A stretch of DNA of 26,220 bases from Litorimonas sp964352855 (GCA_964352855.1 CAYGTR010000042.1:1-26220); one strand, 5' to 3'. Counted from the first letter of the stretch, positions 1 to 8,484 are shown. The notes: a model not told the origin generated them from the sequence alone. Translations and numbers: made by a program.

Positions 1-16
1 TAAAAGGTCTTCTGAC

Positions 17-1363
17 ATGCCGATTGAAATCTTGATGCCAGCTTTGTCCCCCACAATGGAAGAGGGGACCTTGTCTAAATGGCTCGTGAAAGAGGGCGAT
101 ACGGTCAGCTCAGGAGACCTCTTAGCCGAGATTGAAACCGACAAGGCGACGATGGAAGTCGAAGCCGTCGAAGAAGGCACAATCGCAAAATTGCTCGTCG
201 AAGCGGGCTCTGATGGTGTGAAAGTGAATGCACCGATTGCCCTGCTGCTTGAGGAAGACGAGGATGAGAGTGCGCTAGAGGGGTATGAGGTTGGTGGTTC
301 GAATAACTCCGCTCCTCCCGCTGAAAAGCGGGATCCATCTCCTTCACCTGTATCGAATACGAAAGAACAGGAGATGGACCCTGTTGAGCAACGAGGTGAA
401 CCGAATGTAGAGGGCGGGCATAGTCGCATCAAAGCTTCCCCCCTTGCGAAACGCTTGGCTAAAGACGCGGGCATTGATCTTTCCACGCTCAAGGGCTCTG
501 GCCCCAATGGGCGTATCATCAAAGCCGATATTGACGGGTATGAAGCTCCGAAAGCGGCAGCGCAAACAGAAGCGCCGCAAGCTGCCGCGCCTCAGCCTGC
601 TGCGACCCAGTCCACTGAAGTCGGGATGCCACTTGGCGGCGGGGCGGAATATCTGACCAAGCTCGGTATCGAGCCGGGGTCTTACGCGCTCGAGCCGTTG
701 GACGGCATGCGCAAGGTCATCGCCAAGCGCCTCTCTGCGTCAAATAATAACGTGCCTGACTTCCCATTGACCATTGATTGTGAAATTGATGAACTACTGA
801 AAATGCGCAAAGATTTGAATGCCCAAGCGCCGGAAGGGGTGAAAATCAGCGTCAATGATATGTTGATTAAAGCGTCCGGTCTCGCGCTGAAACATTGCCC
901 GAAAGCCAATGCGAGCTTTACGCCCGACGGTATTGCCTATCATAAACGGGCCGATGTGGCCGTAGCTGTGGCGATTGACGGCGGCTTAATCACGCCGATT
1001 GTGCGCGAAGCCTGTAATAAAGGTCTGTCGGGTATTTCCGTGGAAATGAAAGATTTGGCCGCCCGCGCGCGTGATAAAAAACTCAAACCACAGGAATATC
1101 AAGGCGGCACGTTCAGTATTTCAAACCTTGGCATGATGGGCATCAAAGAATTTGGCTCCATCATCAATGAACCCCACGGCATGATCTTGTCCGTCGGCGC
1201 AGGCGGCCCGCGTCCGGTTGTTAAAGACGGGGCTTTGGCCATTGCCACGGTGATGACAGTCACGCTGACATGTGATCACCGGGTGGTTGACGGCGCGCTC
1301 GGTGCGGAGTGGCTCCAGCACTTTAAACGCTATGTCGAACAGCCCATCACCATGATGTTATAA
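17..1363 (+). CDS. pdhC: Pyruvate dehydrogenase E2, dihydrolipoamide acetyltransferase
   Basis: E2 core of the pyruvate dehydrogenase complex: it moves the acetyl group from E1 via a swinging lipoyl arm to CoA in the cytoplasm. The 448-residue protein has one N-terminal lipoyl domain (about 1-80) with lipoyl lysine K43 in the ETDKATME motif, a charged linker, a peripheral-subunit-binding domain (about 136-175, ending GPNGRIIKADI), an Ala/Pro-rich linker (about 178-205) and the catalytic domain, whose active-site motif DHRVVDG places H421 and D425. The MML end is typical. The start is the first ATG, preceded by an AAGG-like site; the TAA at bases 1-3 could be the stop of an upstream pdhB, which is off-window. 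The protein depends on lipoate made by LipA (5359-6324) and is reoxidised by Lpd (2624-4015). The E2 of 2-oxoglutarate dehydrogenase is less likely given the lipoyl-domain and PSBD sequences and the alphaproteobacterial pdhABC-lpd order. Confidence 0.95.
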   Translation: MPIEILMPALSPTMEEGTLSKWLVKEGDTVSSGDLLAEIETDKATMEVEAVEEGTIAKLLVEAGSDGVKVNAPIALLLEEDEDESALEGYEVGGSNNSAPPAEKRDPSPSPVSNTKEQEMDPVEQRGEPNVEGGHSRIKASPLAKRLAKDAGIDLSTLKGSGPNGRIIKADIDGYEAPKAAAQTEAPQAAAPQPAATQSTEVGMPLGGGAEYLTKLGIEPGSYALEPLDGMRKVIAKRLSASNNNVPDFPLTIDCEIDELLKMRKDLNAQAPEGVKISVNDMLIKASGLALKHCPKANASFTPDGIAYHKRADVAVAVAIDGGLITPIVREACNKGLSGISVEMKDLAARARDKKLKPQEYQGGTFSISNLGMMGIKEFGSIINEPHGMILSVGAGGPRPVVKDGALAIATVMTVTLTCDHRVVDGALGAEWLQHFKRYVEQPITMML

Positions 1364-1473
1364 ACGGGGACGCGCCAACGCTGTCGGTTTTGTAACTCTC
1401 GCGACAGGCGAGGGGTGTTGCCCCAATTTGGCCTTACCCTTATGCTTAATCAAAGATTAATGTGGAGTTGGCC

Positions 1474-2532
1474 ATGCTTTTGAAATCACTTTTGACAGGA
1501 ACCATTCTGGCGGGAATGGCGGGCGGTGTTGTCTATTTCGGCACGGGCGGGGATATCGCGGATGCGGATATCAAGAAAGCTGTCGAAAATACCAAGACAG
1601 CCGCCGTTAATATGGCGGAGCAAACAACAGAGTCCGCCAAGGCAAAAATTGATGCCCTGACACAGCCTAAAAAAACGNNNNNNNNNNNNNNNNNNNNNNN
1701 NNNNNNNNNNNNNNNNNNNNNNNNNNNNNNNNNNNNNNNNNNNNNNNNNNNNNNNNNNNNNNNNNNNNNNNNNNNNNAGAAAAAAAGCTCTTTCATCGAG
1801 CGTAACACAACCGAAGTCGAAATCATTGATACGCCCGAAGTCGAGAAGACAATTGATATGTCATTTGACGATGGTCAGGCGCCCCAAGATGACGAGAAAT
1901 CCGATAACGAAAAATCCGATGACGAGTCAGATGAGAAAAAATGGTTGAACCAATATCTCAAAAAGCGCGAAGCCGCTAAAACCGATGATGAAGCAGATGA
2001 GGTTCAGGAAGAGGCAGAACGTCAGGACGGCCTTGGCGTAGACAGTCTTGAAGTCGAAGAGACAATTGATGACATCGTCGAAGACACCGCTGCCTTTGAA
2101 GACATTGAAGAAGAAAAAATTCTTCTCAGCCTACCGGGTTCAGACAATGCGACCGCGAGATTCATCGTCAAAGATAAAAAATCAGCCTTGCCGAAATGGG
2201 ATGATAAGGCGTTTGATGGTGTTTACGCCACTGTTTTGGCGCAAGCCGAGAATATTGAGATCGTCGATTTAAAAAATCGCGCCTATTTGAGTTTGATAGA
2301 TTACGGTATTCGCGAAGGTCAATTTGAGCGGAGTTTGGATGTGATTGAGAATATCAGCCAAGCTGAACTCCGCGATACGGCGCGCAGCAATATTGCTGTA
2401 GGTTTGGCGCGCAAAGGACAATCAGACGAAGCGTTTGATGTCTTGAAAAATGTTGAGACCGAAGCGCTCTCTGATGTCCTTAGACTACAAGTTATAGAAG
2501 CCATGACAGGGCCGAGCTCTGACAATCTCTAA
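1474..2532 (+). CDS. Unknown acidic, membrane-anchored protein with helical C-terminus (contains assembly gap)
   Basis: I do not recognise a family. The frame opens at ATG 1474 with GGAG (1464-1467) six bases upstream; a GTG at 1462 in frame is less likely. The first 68 residues hold a hydrophobic N-terminal segment (about 5-22, a signal anchor or uncleaved signal) and an Ala/Lys/Glu helix. Bases 1678-1777 are N, so the middle is missing and the continuity of the two halves is assumed; they share a frame only if the gap length is really 100. After the gap comes a very acidic Asp/Glu/Ser/Lys region with repeated EVExxID units, then a folded-looking helical C-terminus (about the last 110 residues; alternating helices with TPR-like spacing, such as a YGIREGQFERSLDVI segment). 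It lies between pdhC and lpd in the same direction, but nothing in it links it to the dehydrogenase. A role as an envelope scaffold is only a guess. Confidence 0.6.
   Translation: MLLKSLLTGTILAGMAGGVVYFGTGGDIADADIKKAVENTKTAAVNMAEQTTESAKAKIDALTQPKKTXXXXXXXXXXXXXXXXXXXXXXXXXXXXXXXXXXKKSSFIERNTTEVEIIDTPEVEKTIDMSFDDGQAPQDDEKSDNEKSDDESDEKKWLNQYLKKREAAKTDDEADEVQEEAERQDGLGVDSLEVEETIDDIVEDTAAFEDIEEEKILLSLPGSDNATARFIVKDKKSALPKWDDKAFDGVYATVLAQAENIEIVDLKNRAYLSLIDYGIREGQFERSLDVIENISQAELRDTARSNIAVGLARKGQSDEAFDVLKNVETEALSDVLRLQVIEAMTGPSSDNL
1678..1777. other. Assembly gap (100 N)
   Basis: Exactly 100 undetermined bases interrupt the gene at 1474-2532. Exactly 100 N is a common placeholder for a gap of unknown size, so the true length and the number of residues missing are not known. 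The flanks are A-rich Lys codons and the coding sequence just beyond contains repeated motifs, which could have caused the break. Confidence 0.95.
1813..2070 (+). repeat. Short coding repeats (EVExxID units)
   Basis: GAAGTCGA-based units recur at 1813-1830, 1837-1857 and 2050-2070; the last two differ at only two of 21 bases. They encode EVEIID, EVEKTID and EVEETID within the acidic region of the unknown protein. They may continue into the adjacent 100-N gap. Confidence 0.6.
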
Positions 2533-2623
2533 ACCGAGCTTTGCAGAATTAATTGTTCTAATACGCGTATAAATCTGCCATAGATGTGCGTAATGATTTT
2601 TCCACGCATAAGGCAGGTTTCTC

Positions 2624-4015
2624 ATGGCTGAAACAGCATTTGATGTAATTGTAATTGGGTCCGGCCCCGGTGGATATGTGACCGCTATTCGCGCGTCTCA
2701 GCTTGGTTTTAAAACCGCCATTGTTGAAAAAGAAGACCTTGGCGGCGTTTGTCTCAACTGGGGCTGTATCCCGACAAAAGCGCTTCTGCGCTCGGCCGAA
2801 GTTTACCACAATATGCAACATGCCTCAAACTACGGCTTATCCGCGGCGCCAAGTTTTGATCTGGCGAAAGTGGTTGAGCGCTCGCGTAAAATTGCGGCGC
2901 AGCTCTCCGGCGGCATCAAACATCTAATGAAGAAAAATAAAGTCACGGTCATCGCAGGTTTTGCTTCGCTAAAGCAGGGTAAAGATGCGCCGACTGTTGA
3001 GATTAACGGCACGGACTATACAGCCAAACACGTTATTCTGGCCTCTGGCGCGAGGGCTCGCACAATCCCGCAAGCTGGTTTAGAGCCGGACGGGAAATAT
3101 ATTTGGACGGCGCGAGAAGCGATGGTGCCGGACACGATCCCGAAAAAGCTCTTGGTCATTGGTTCCGGCGCAATCGGCATGGAATTCGCGTCCTTCTTTG
3201 ATGCGTTTGGCGCGAATGTAACCGTGGTCGAAATGATGGATCGTATCTTGCCGGCCGAAGACGAAGAGATTTCAGGCTTGGCGCGAAAAGCGTTTGAGAA
3301 GCGCGGTGTCACTATCAAAACAGAAACACAAGCCAGCGTAAAACTCGGTGCAAATGGCGTGACGGCGACCCTTACCAACAACGGGAAAGCTGAGACGGCG
3401 GAATTTGACCGCGTTATTCTCGCCATTGGTATTGTTGGCAATACTGAGGATATGGGACTGGAAGACTTAGGCGTGAAAATCGACCGCACCCACATCACGG
3501 TGGACGACTATTCCTTTACGGGCGTCAAAGGCCTCTATGCGATTGGTGACGTCACCACCCCGCCTTGGCTCGCACATAAAGCGTCTCACGAGGGAATTAT
3601 CTGCATTGAGAAAATTGCCGGGATGAACCCGCATCCGCTTGACGCCAATGCCATTCCGGGATGTACCTATTGCCACCCGCAAATCGCCTCCGTTGGCCAT
3701 ACCGAAGCACAAGCGAAAGCGGCGGGTTATGAAGTGAAAGTCGGACGTTTCCCCTTTATTGGCAATGGTAAAGCGATTGCACTGGGTGAGCCCGAAGGTC
3801 TTGTCAAAACAGTCTTTGATGCCAAGACAGGCGAGTTACTCGGCGCGCATATGATTGGCGCCGAAGTCACGGAACTCATTCAAGGCTACACAATTGCGCA
3901 AAAACTCGAGACCACAGAGCATGAGTTGATGGAAACCGTCTTCCCGCATCCGACATTGTCTGAGATGATGCATGAGGCGGTGCTGGATGCCTATGACCGG
4001 ACAATCCATTTTTAG
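2624..4015 (+). CDS. lpd: Dihydrolipoamide dehydrogenase (E3)
   Basis: FAD-dependent disulfide oxidoreductase that reoxidises the dihydrolipoyl arm of E2 and reduces NAD+. At 463 residues it is normal length. FAD-binding GSGPGG lies at 12-17; the redox disulfide is C43/C48 in GGVCLNWGCIPTK; the NAD-binding glycine motif GSGAIGMEFA is in the middle; the C-terminal catalytic pair is H442 and E447 in HPTLSE. The start ATG has AAGG (2610-2613) upstream. A 91-base AT-rich spacer (2533-2623) separates it from the preceding unknown gene, so it may have its own promoter, though I could not identify a convincing one. It ends 7 bases before the stop of the convergent acyltransferase gene. Position after pdhC supports service to the pyruvate complex; it may also serve other 2-oxoacid complexes. 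Confidence 0.96.
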   Translation: MAETAFDVIVIGSGPGGYVTAIRASQLGFKTAIVEKEDLGGVCLNWGCIPTKALLRSAEVYHNMQHASNYGLSAAPSFDLAKVVERSRKIAAQLSGGIKHLMKKNKVTVIAGFASLKQGKDAPTVEINGTDYTAKHVILASGARARTIPQAGLEPDGKYIWTAREAMVPDTIPKKLLVIGSGAIGMEFASFFDAFGANVTVVEMMDRILPAEDEEISGLARKAFEKRGVTIKTETQASVKLGANGVTATLTNNGKAETAEFDRVILAIGIVGNTEDMGLEDLGVKIDRTHITVDDYSFTGVKGLYAIGDVTTPPWLAHKASHEGIICIEKIAGMNPHPLDANAIPGCTYCHPQIASVGHTEAQAKAAGYEVKVGRFPFIGNGKAIALGEPEGLVKTVFDAKTGELLGAHMIGAEVTELIQGYTIAQKLETTEHELMETVFPHPTLSEMMHEAVLDAYDRTIHF

Positions 4016-4022
4016 ATTGGTC

Positions 4023-5177
4023 TCAATCTTGTAAGAGTGTTTTCGTGTCGAAAGCTTTGTGCTTTTTACCAAAGCGTAGACGTGCTGCAAATTGCGGTTT
4101 GGCTTTCAAAATTGGTTTTTCGACCCAATGCCATGAGGCGTAAGATAGCGCAAATGTGATAGGTGCGCCGATGGTCAATAATGTCCATTCATTGAGGCTC
4201 GGCCACCACTGAAACACTATTTGCAGCACACACCAATGGTAGATATAGATGCCGTAAGACACGTCTGAAAGCTTTTGCAAGCCATTGAAACGCTTCACTT
4301 TCATATAGGCAAAGAGCATTAAGCCGTAAGCCAGCAACATATCGACAGCCACTTCCGTCAAAAAAGTACCGGAACATAAAATAGCCAATACAGCCATTAT
4401 AGCTAAGCCTAGCCAGTTAAACGACAGCCTGTCACGATAGGCATAAAGGGCCGCGCCCATGCCGTAGACAATCCCAAACCGTAACATATTCTTTATTGTG
4501 GGTGCTAGCGTTTCATAAATGCCTGTTTCTTTGGCAATCAGCCAAGCGATAGTGGGCAAAACAAATTGCGCCAGCATCATCCATTTGCGTCGCATCAGAC
4601 CCAAAGAAAAGGCGAGGGCTGTGGCAATATAAGCCAAAAGCTCATATCGTAAAGTCCAGAGGGGCGCGGATCCGAAAGGTTCCTCATTCGACGTGAAAAC
4701 GCCGGGCATGATGAAATCAGTGTTGATGAAACTGAGAACCAAAAGGGGCTGTTTCCAGAGGTCGAGATGGGTCAAGAACTGCCAGAGCGGAAGGGTCGTC
4801 GATAGCGGCCCGATGATAAACATCACAAATAAAACATGGATAACTAAAGCCGGATAAATGCGCAAAAGCCGTGCGGAACTGTAATCGGCAATATCTCCGC
4901 GGTAAGCCATGCTTTTTGTGACTAAAAACCCGGAGGCAATAAAGAACAAATTTACGGCTAAATAGCTAAATCCATAATCAAAAAAGATACTGGGTTCAGC
5001 ATTAATATCACGATTGGCAATCACACTGGCATGTCCAATCATGACGAGGGAGGCCATTAAAAGTCGCAGAGGCGTGAAGAAATTATCATGACCGTCCCGA
5101 ATTCGGACAGGCTTGATTGTCATCTGCCAAATAGACAAACGGCCTGAACCTGCCAATTTTTGGCTGTTTTCAGTCAT
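4023..5177 (-). CDS. Acyltransferase-3 family membrane protein (OafA/NodX-like)
   Basis: Integral-membrane O-acyltransferase of the acyltransferase-3 family, which acylates sugars or lipids of the cell envelope; the substrate cannot be read from sequence. The 384 residues include about ten hydrophobic segments. Family signatures are N-terminal HDNFFTPLRLLMA, the conserved catalytic-type His H49 in VMIGHA, FFIASGFLVT (78-87), the Arg pair in SARLLRIYP (R103, R106), and the PLWTLRYELLAY motif. The gene is on the opposite strand, inserted between lpd and lipA, and stops 7 bases from the lpd stop. The ATG at 5177 has no strong ribosome site at normal spacing (GGGAG lies 16 bases away), and M19 is an alternative start. 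A plausible promoter is at 5213-5240. It looks like an accessory envelope gene in a conserved metabolic row. Confidence 0.88.
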   Translation of the reverse strand: MTENSQKLAGSGRLSIWQMTIKPVRIRDGHDNFFTPLRLLMASLVMIGHASVIANRDINAEPSIFFDYGFSYLAVNLFFIASGFLVTKSMAYRGDIADYSSARLLRIYPALVIHVLFVMFIIGPLSTTLPLWQFLTHLDLWKQPLLVLSFINTDFIMPGVFTSNEEPFGSAPLWTLRYELLAYIATALAFSLGLMRRKWMMLAQFVLPTIAWLIAKETGIYETLAPTIKNMLRFGIVYGMGAALYAYRDRLSFNWLGLAIMAVLAILCSGTFLTEVAVDMLLAYGLMLFAYMKVKRFNGLQKLSDVSYGIYIYHWCVLQIVFQWWPSLNEWTLLTIGAPITFALSYASWHWVEKPILKAKPQFAARLRFGKKHKAFDTKTLLQD

Positions 5178-5212
5178 GATCTTACGAATATGTCTCCCAA
5201 AATATGCGGTTC

Positions 5213-5240
5213 ATTATCCTAATTGGGTTAATATAAGCAA
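5213..5240 (-). promoter_or_regulatory. Putative promoter for the acyltransferase gene
   Basis: On the minus strand TTGCTT (5235-5240) and GATAAT (5213-5218) are separated by 16 bases, close to the sigma-70 consensus, about 35 bases upstream of the ATG at 5177. Pattern match only. Confidence 0.4.
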
Positions 5241-5299
5241 AAAGCACGCCAGAGTGTTTGCGTGACGGAATTAAGTCTGCCGTAGGGGCGGCCTGCTTT

Positions 5300-5309
5300 G
5301 CATATATGC
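5300..5309. promoter_or_regulatory. Palindrome GCATATATGC in the acyltransferase/lipA divergent region
   Basis: A perfect 10-base palindrome lies about 50 bases upstream of lipA in a 181-base intergenic region between divergent genes. It could be an operator or simply part of an AT-rich promoter core; no factor can be assigned. Confidence 0.25.
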
Positions 5310-5358
5310 GCTGAAATTACACTTGCCCTGAGAGGTCAAAACCCCCATTTAACGCGTT

Positions 5359-6324
5359 ATGGCTACGCTAATTGATACATCTAAAAATTTACGCCCGGAT
5401 GGTCGCGTCAGACATCCGGAAAAGGCGAATCGCCCTGATACGGAAGTCTTGCGGAAACCCGCTTGGATTCGGGTGAAAGCGCCAACATCCAAAGGCTATG
5501 CCGAGACCCGTAAAATTGTGAAAGACAAAGGTCTCGTCACCGTTTGCGAAGAAGCAAGTTGCCCAAATATTGGTGAGTGTTGGGAAAAGTCCCATGCCAC
5601 ATTTATGATTTTGGGTGAAATTTGCACCCGCGCTTGTGCGTTTTGCAATGTGGCAACTGGTCTGCCGCAAGACGTTGACGCCTATGAGCCGAAAAAGATT
5701 GCCGAAGCCGTCAAAGAGATGGGTTTGCAACATGTCGTGATTACGTCGGTTGATCGTGATGATTTGCCCGATGGGGGCGCTCAACATTTTGTAGATGTCA
5801 TTGAAGCCATCCGCGCAAACTCGCCAAAGACAACAATCGAAATTTTGACACCTGATTTCCTGCGTAAAGAGGGGGCCGTTGAGACCGTTATCGACGCCCG
5901 GCCTGACGTGTTTAATCATAACCTTGAGACCGTGCCGAGGCTCTATCTCTCGATCCGTCCCGGGGCGCGTTACTTCCATTCATTGCGTTTGCTTGAGCGT
6001 GTCAAAGAGCGTGATGCGTCTCAATTTACCAAATCCGGTTTGATGGTCGGATTAGGTGAAACGAAGGAAGAGGTCATGCAAGTCATGGATGATATGCGAA
6101 GCGCGGGCATCGATTTCCTGACAATCGGCCAATATTTGCAACCCACGCGCAAACATGCGGCGGTCGACCGTTTCGTCACCCCGGATGAATTTAAAGCCTA
6201 TGAAACGATTGCGAGAGCCAAGGGCTTTTTACTGGTTTCGGCGAGCCCACTAACGCGTTCGAGCTACCATGCAGATAGTGATTTCGCAAAGCTGCAAGCG
6301 GCGCGAAAGGCGTTACACGCTTAA
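5359..6324 (+). CDS. lipA: Lipoyl synthase
   Basis: Radical-SAM enzyme that inserts two sulfur atoms at C6 and C8 of protein-bound octanoyl groups, making the lipoyl cofactor of PdhC and related E2 proteins. The 321-residue protein shows both iron-sulfur sites: the auxiliary cluster cysteines C63, C68 and C74 (CEEASCPNIGEC) and the radical-SAM CxxxCxxC at C89, C93 and C96. The C-terminal RSSY motif (300-303), whose serine ligates the auxiliary cluster in this family, is present. Length is normal for alphaproteobacterial LipA. The stop TAA shares one base with the ATG of the COQ10-like gene (TAATG), which indicates translational coupling. Its place near pdhC-lpd fits supply of cofactor to the same complex. 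Confidence 0.97.
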   Translation: MATLIDTSKNLRPDGRVRHPEKANRPDTEVLRKPAWIRVKAPTSKGYAETRKIVKDKGLVTVCEEASCPNIGECWEKSHATFMILGEICTRACAFCNVATGLPQDVDAYEPKKIAEAVKEMGLQHVVITSVDRDDLPDGGAQHFVDVIEAIRANSPKTTIEILTPDFLRKEGAVETVIDARPDVFNHNLETVPRLYLSIRPGARYFHSLRLLERVKERDASQFTKSGLMVGLGETKEEVMQVMDDMRSAGIDFLTIGQYLQPTRKHAAVDRFVTPDEFKAYETIARAKGFLLVSASPLTRSSYHADSDFAKLQAARKALHA

Positions 6325-6827
6325 TGCCGTCGGCTGCCTTTACTAAACACATAAAACATTCGCCCGATGATCTGGTGAATATGGTATCCAATGTCGAAGA
6401 ATATCCGAAATTCATCAATCTGATTTCAAACCTTCGGATTACGAAACAACTCAATGAGACTGATTTTGAAGCCGAAGCGATTGTGGCTTACAAATCCATA
6501 CGTCAGACATTCAAGTCTTTGATACATGTGGATCGCGAGCATCGTTTCATTCGTGTGACGAAAGCCGAAAAAGGTGGCGCGGTTAAAAACCTTGAGAACA
6601 GATGGACGTTTCACGAACTTTCTGACGGGTCAACGCTTGTTGATTTTTATGTCGATGTGACACTTAAAGCGTTCCCGCTGAATATTCTCATTCGCGATAA
6701 ATTTGATAAGGCGAGCCATGATATTATGAACGCTTTTGAAAAGCGTGCGGGTCAGGTTTGTAAAAAAGTGGATATCGATCCCGCTTTGGACTTAGTTATG
6801 GAGAAGTCCAATCTAGGTCTCGCTTAA
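6324..6827 (+). CDS. COQ10/START (SRPBCC) family protein, RatA-like
   Basis: A 167-residue single-domain protein of the polyketide-cyclase/START fold in the COQ10/RatA branch. The N-terminal SPDDLVNMVSNVEEYPKF segment, the central beta sheet and the closing helix RDKFDKASHDIMNAFEKRAG are characteristic. Eukaryotic COQ10 binds ubiquinone and supports respiration; RatA of E. coli was described as affecting ribosome association, a label that should not be transferred here. In Alphaproteobacteria this gene usually follows lipA, as it does here with a one-base TAATG overlap. Its 3' end overlaps the 3' end of the convergent pncC gene by 15 bases, which is unusual. The most likely role is ubiquinone handling. 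Confidence 0.85.
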   Translation: MPSAAFTKHIKHSPDDLVNMVSNVEEYPKFINLISNLRITKQLNETDFEAEAIVAYKSIRQTFKSLIHVDREHRFIRVTKAEKGGAVKNLENRWTFHELSDGSTLVDFYVDVTLKAFPLNILIRDKFDKASHDIMNAFEKRAGQVCKKVDIDPALDLVMEKSNLGLA

Positions 6828-7319
6828 AGCGACTTTCAGTGCCTTTAGAGCTTCAAAGCAGGTGACATCGCGCACCTTATTACGGCCAATATCCCCAAAT
6901 TGATGAAGGGTCGCTTGTGGAGACTCCCCTTTTACTGCCAGACCAATCCAGACCGTGCCAACGGGTTTGTGATCCGAGCCGCCACCGGGGCCTGCAACGC
7001 CGGTAACAGAGACTGCGATATCAACATCAAGACGTTCAACAGCACCTGCCGCCATGCGTTGGGCAACCTTTTCACTGACCGCCCCATATTTACCTAATGT
7101 CGAAGGCGGAACAGCTAAGAGCTTGGTTTTAATGTCATTATCATAGGCAATGATGCCACCTTTGAAGGGCGTAGACGAGCCGGGAATTGAGGTAATCGCT
7201 GCCCCTATTAAGCCGCCTGTGCAGCTTTCAGCTGTTGCGAGGCGTTTCCCTTTTTCAGTCGCTAAAGCAATGACTTCGGCGGAGAGGGCGAAAATATCTT
7301 TGAGTGTGACGGAGGTCAT
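6813..7319 (-). CDS. pncC: CinA C-terminal family nicotinamide-nucleotide amidase
   Basis: Stand-alone CinA C-terminal domain of 168 residues; the family deamidates nicotinamide mononucleotide to nicotinate mononucleotide in pyridine-nucleotide salvage. The signature AESCTGG carries the nucleophile-type serine S32; GIIAYDNDIK and the glycine-rich SVTGVAGPGGGS followed by KPVGTVWIGLA are also typical. There is no N-terminal molybdopterin-binding-like domain, so this is the short PncC form. The ATG overlaps the TGA of ispDF as ATGA, so translation is coupled. Its last 15 bases lie inside the convergent COQ10-like gene. Confidence 0.9.
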   Translation of the reverse strand: MTSVTLKDIFALSAEVIALATEKGKRLATAESCTGGLIGAAITSIPGSSTPFKGGIIAYDNDIKTKLLAVPPSTLGKYGAVSEKVAQRMAAGAVERLDVDIAVSVTGVAGPGGGSDHKPVGTVWIGLAVKGESPQATLHQFGDIGRNKVRDVTCFEALKALKVALSET

Positions 7320-8458
7320 GAGGGAAGCACGATCGTTGCACTGGCTTGAGCAGCGAGGCCTTCACCGCGCCCAGTAAAGCCAAGCTTTTCTGTGGTCGTG
7401 GCTTTCACACTCACGCGGTTCAGCGGTAATTCGCATAAGCCCGCAATACGTTCACGCATAGCCTCGCGGTGCGGTTTAACTTTCGGTTTCTCACAAATAA
7501 GCGTGACATCCACATGTTGCAAAACACCACCGCGAGTTTTCATTGCCTCTAACGCAAAAAGTAAAAACTTATCAGACGAAGCCCCCTTCCATTTTGGATC
7601 GGAGGGCGGGAAGTGATCCCCAATATCACCAAAGGCCAAGGCGCCGAGAATGGCATCCGTCAGTGCGTGTAAACCTGCATCGGCATCGGAATGACCCTTG
7701 AGCGAATAACCACATTCTATCGGAACACCGCAAAGCCATAGGGTGCCACCGTCTTCAAACTGGTGGACGTCAAAACCAGAGCCGGTCGCGATATAGGTTG
7801 AGGGCGTCATCATTGTTTCAGCCTTAGCAAAGTCTTCGGCATAGGTCAGTTTGAAATTGCGCTCTTGACCTTGTGTGAAAGCGATAGAGAGTCCGGCCTC
7901 GTGCGCAACGGCAATATCATCGGGGTAAGTTTCACCTTCATGTAAATTTTGAAAGGCTGTATGTATTTTTGCGTAGTGAAAAGCCTGCGGGGTTTGAACA
8001 CGCATAATAGCGTCACGGTCAATGTCTGCGCCGTTCAAGGATTTACAAGCATCCACAATTTTTAGAGCAGGCACAGCCGCATCATGGGTGTCGAGAGCCT
8101 GACTCAGGGATGATAATAAGGCCGTATCGACAAAAGGTCGCGCGGCATCATGAATATAGACGTGATCAATGCCACTGTCTTGAACAGCTAAGAGACCGTT
8201 ATGCACAGAATCCGTGCGTGTTTCGCCGCCTTTTGCGACAATCGCGTCTGTGTTATATGCATGCAATATTGAACCTATGTGCTCATCATCAGGACTGACA
8301 ACGATACAAAAAACATCAAAATCAAAGGCTTTTTTGAGGTTCTCTATTGTAAGCGCGATTAAGGGCTTCCCTGCTATTATGCGATATTGTTTCGGTATAT
8401 TACCGCCTGCGCGTTCGCCTTTACCGGCAGCGACTAAAATAAGGGCGGAACGTGACAT
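7316..8458 (-). CDS. ispDF: Bifunctional IspD/IspF, MEP isoprenoid pathway
   Basis: Fusion of two non-consecutive enzymes of the MEP pathway: 2-C-methyl-D-erythritol 4-phosphate cytidylyltransferase (about 1-220) and 2-C-methyl-D-erythritol 2,4-cyclodiphosphate synthase (about 224-380). IspD shows the CTP-binding loop with R16 and K23 (AAGKGERAGG, IPKQY) and HDAARPF. IspF shows the metal-binding DVH (D230, H232), GHSDADAGLHALTDAILGA and GDIGDHFPPSD, and the C-terminal KATTTEKLGFTGRGEG. Length 380 fits the alphaproteobacterial fusion. It makes precursors for ubiquinone and carotenoids, relevant to crtY at the right end. A GAGAG ribosome site lies just before the ATG. It is divergent from dusB across about 60 bases. 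Confidence 0.96.
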   Translation of the reverse strand: MSRSALILVAAGKGERAGGNIPKQYRIIAGKPLIALTIENLKKAFDFDVFCIVVSPDDEHIGSILHAYNTDAIVAKGGETRTDSVHNGLLAVQDSGIDHVYIHDAARPFVDTALLSSLSQALDTHDAAVPALKIVDACKSLNGADIDRDAIMRVQTPQAFHYAKIHTAFQNLHEGETYPDDIAVAHEAGLSIAFTQGQERNFKLTYAEDFAKAETMMTPSTYIATGSGFDVHQFEDGGTLWLCGVPIECGYSLKGHSDADAGLHALTDAILGALAFGDIGDHFPPSDPKWKGASSDKFLLFALEAMKTRGGVLQHVDVTLICEKPKVKPHREAMRERIAGLCELPLNRVSVKATTTEKLGFTGRGEGLAAQASATIVLPS

Positions 8459-8484
8459 AGTCTCTCAAATAACATGGTGAAATA

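Noticed and set aside
1412..1424. GGGG-tgttg-CCCC hairpin after pdhC as a terminator
   Set aside because: Only four pairs with no T-run; insufficient.
3016..3498. 160-codon open frame antisense to lpd
   Set aside because: Shadow of a clear FAD oxidoreductase gene, with low-complexity Ser/Ala/Pro composition.
4014..4029. Hairpin AGATTG-gtct-CAATCT between lpd and the acyltransferase gene as a bidirectional terminator
   Set aside because: The T-run lies before, not after, the stem on the plus strand, and on the minus strand the stem is followed by A's; the stem is short and overlaps both stop codons.
5389..5979. 196-codon open frame antisense to lipA
   Set aside because: lipA is fully supported by its cysteine motifs; the antisense frame shows no domain and reflects codon bias of the real gene.
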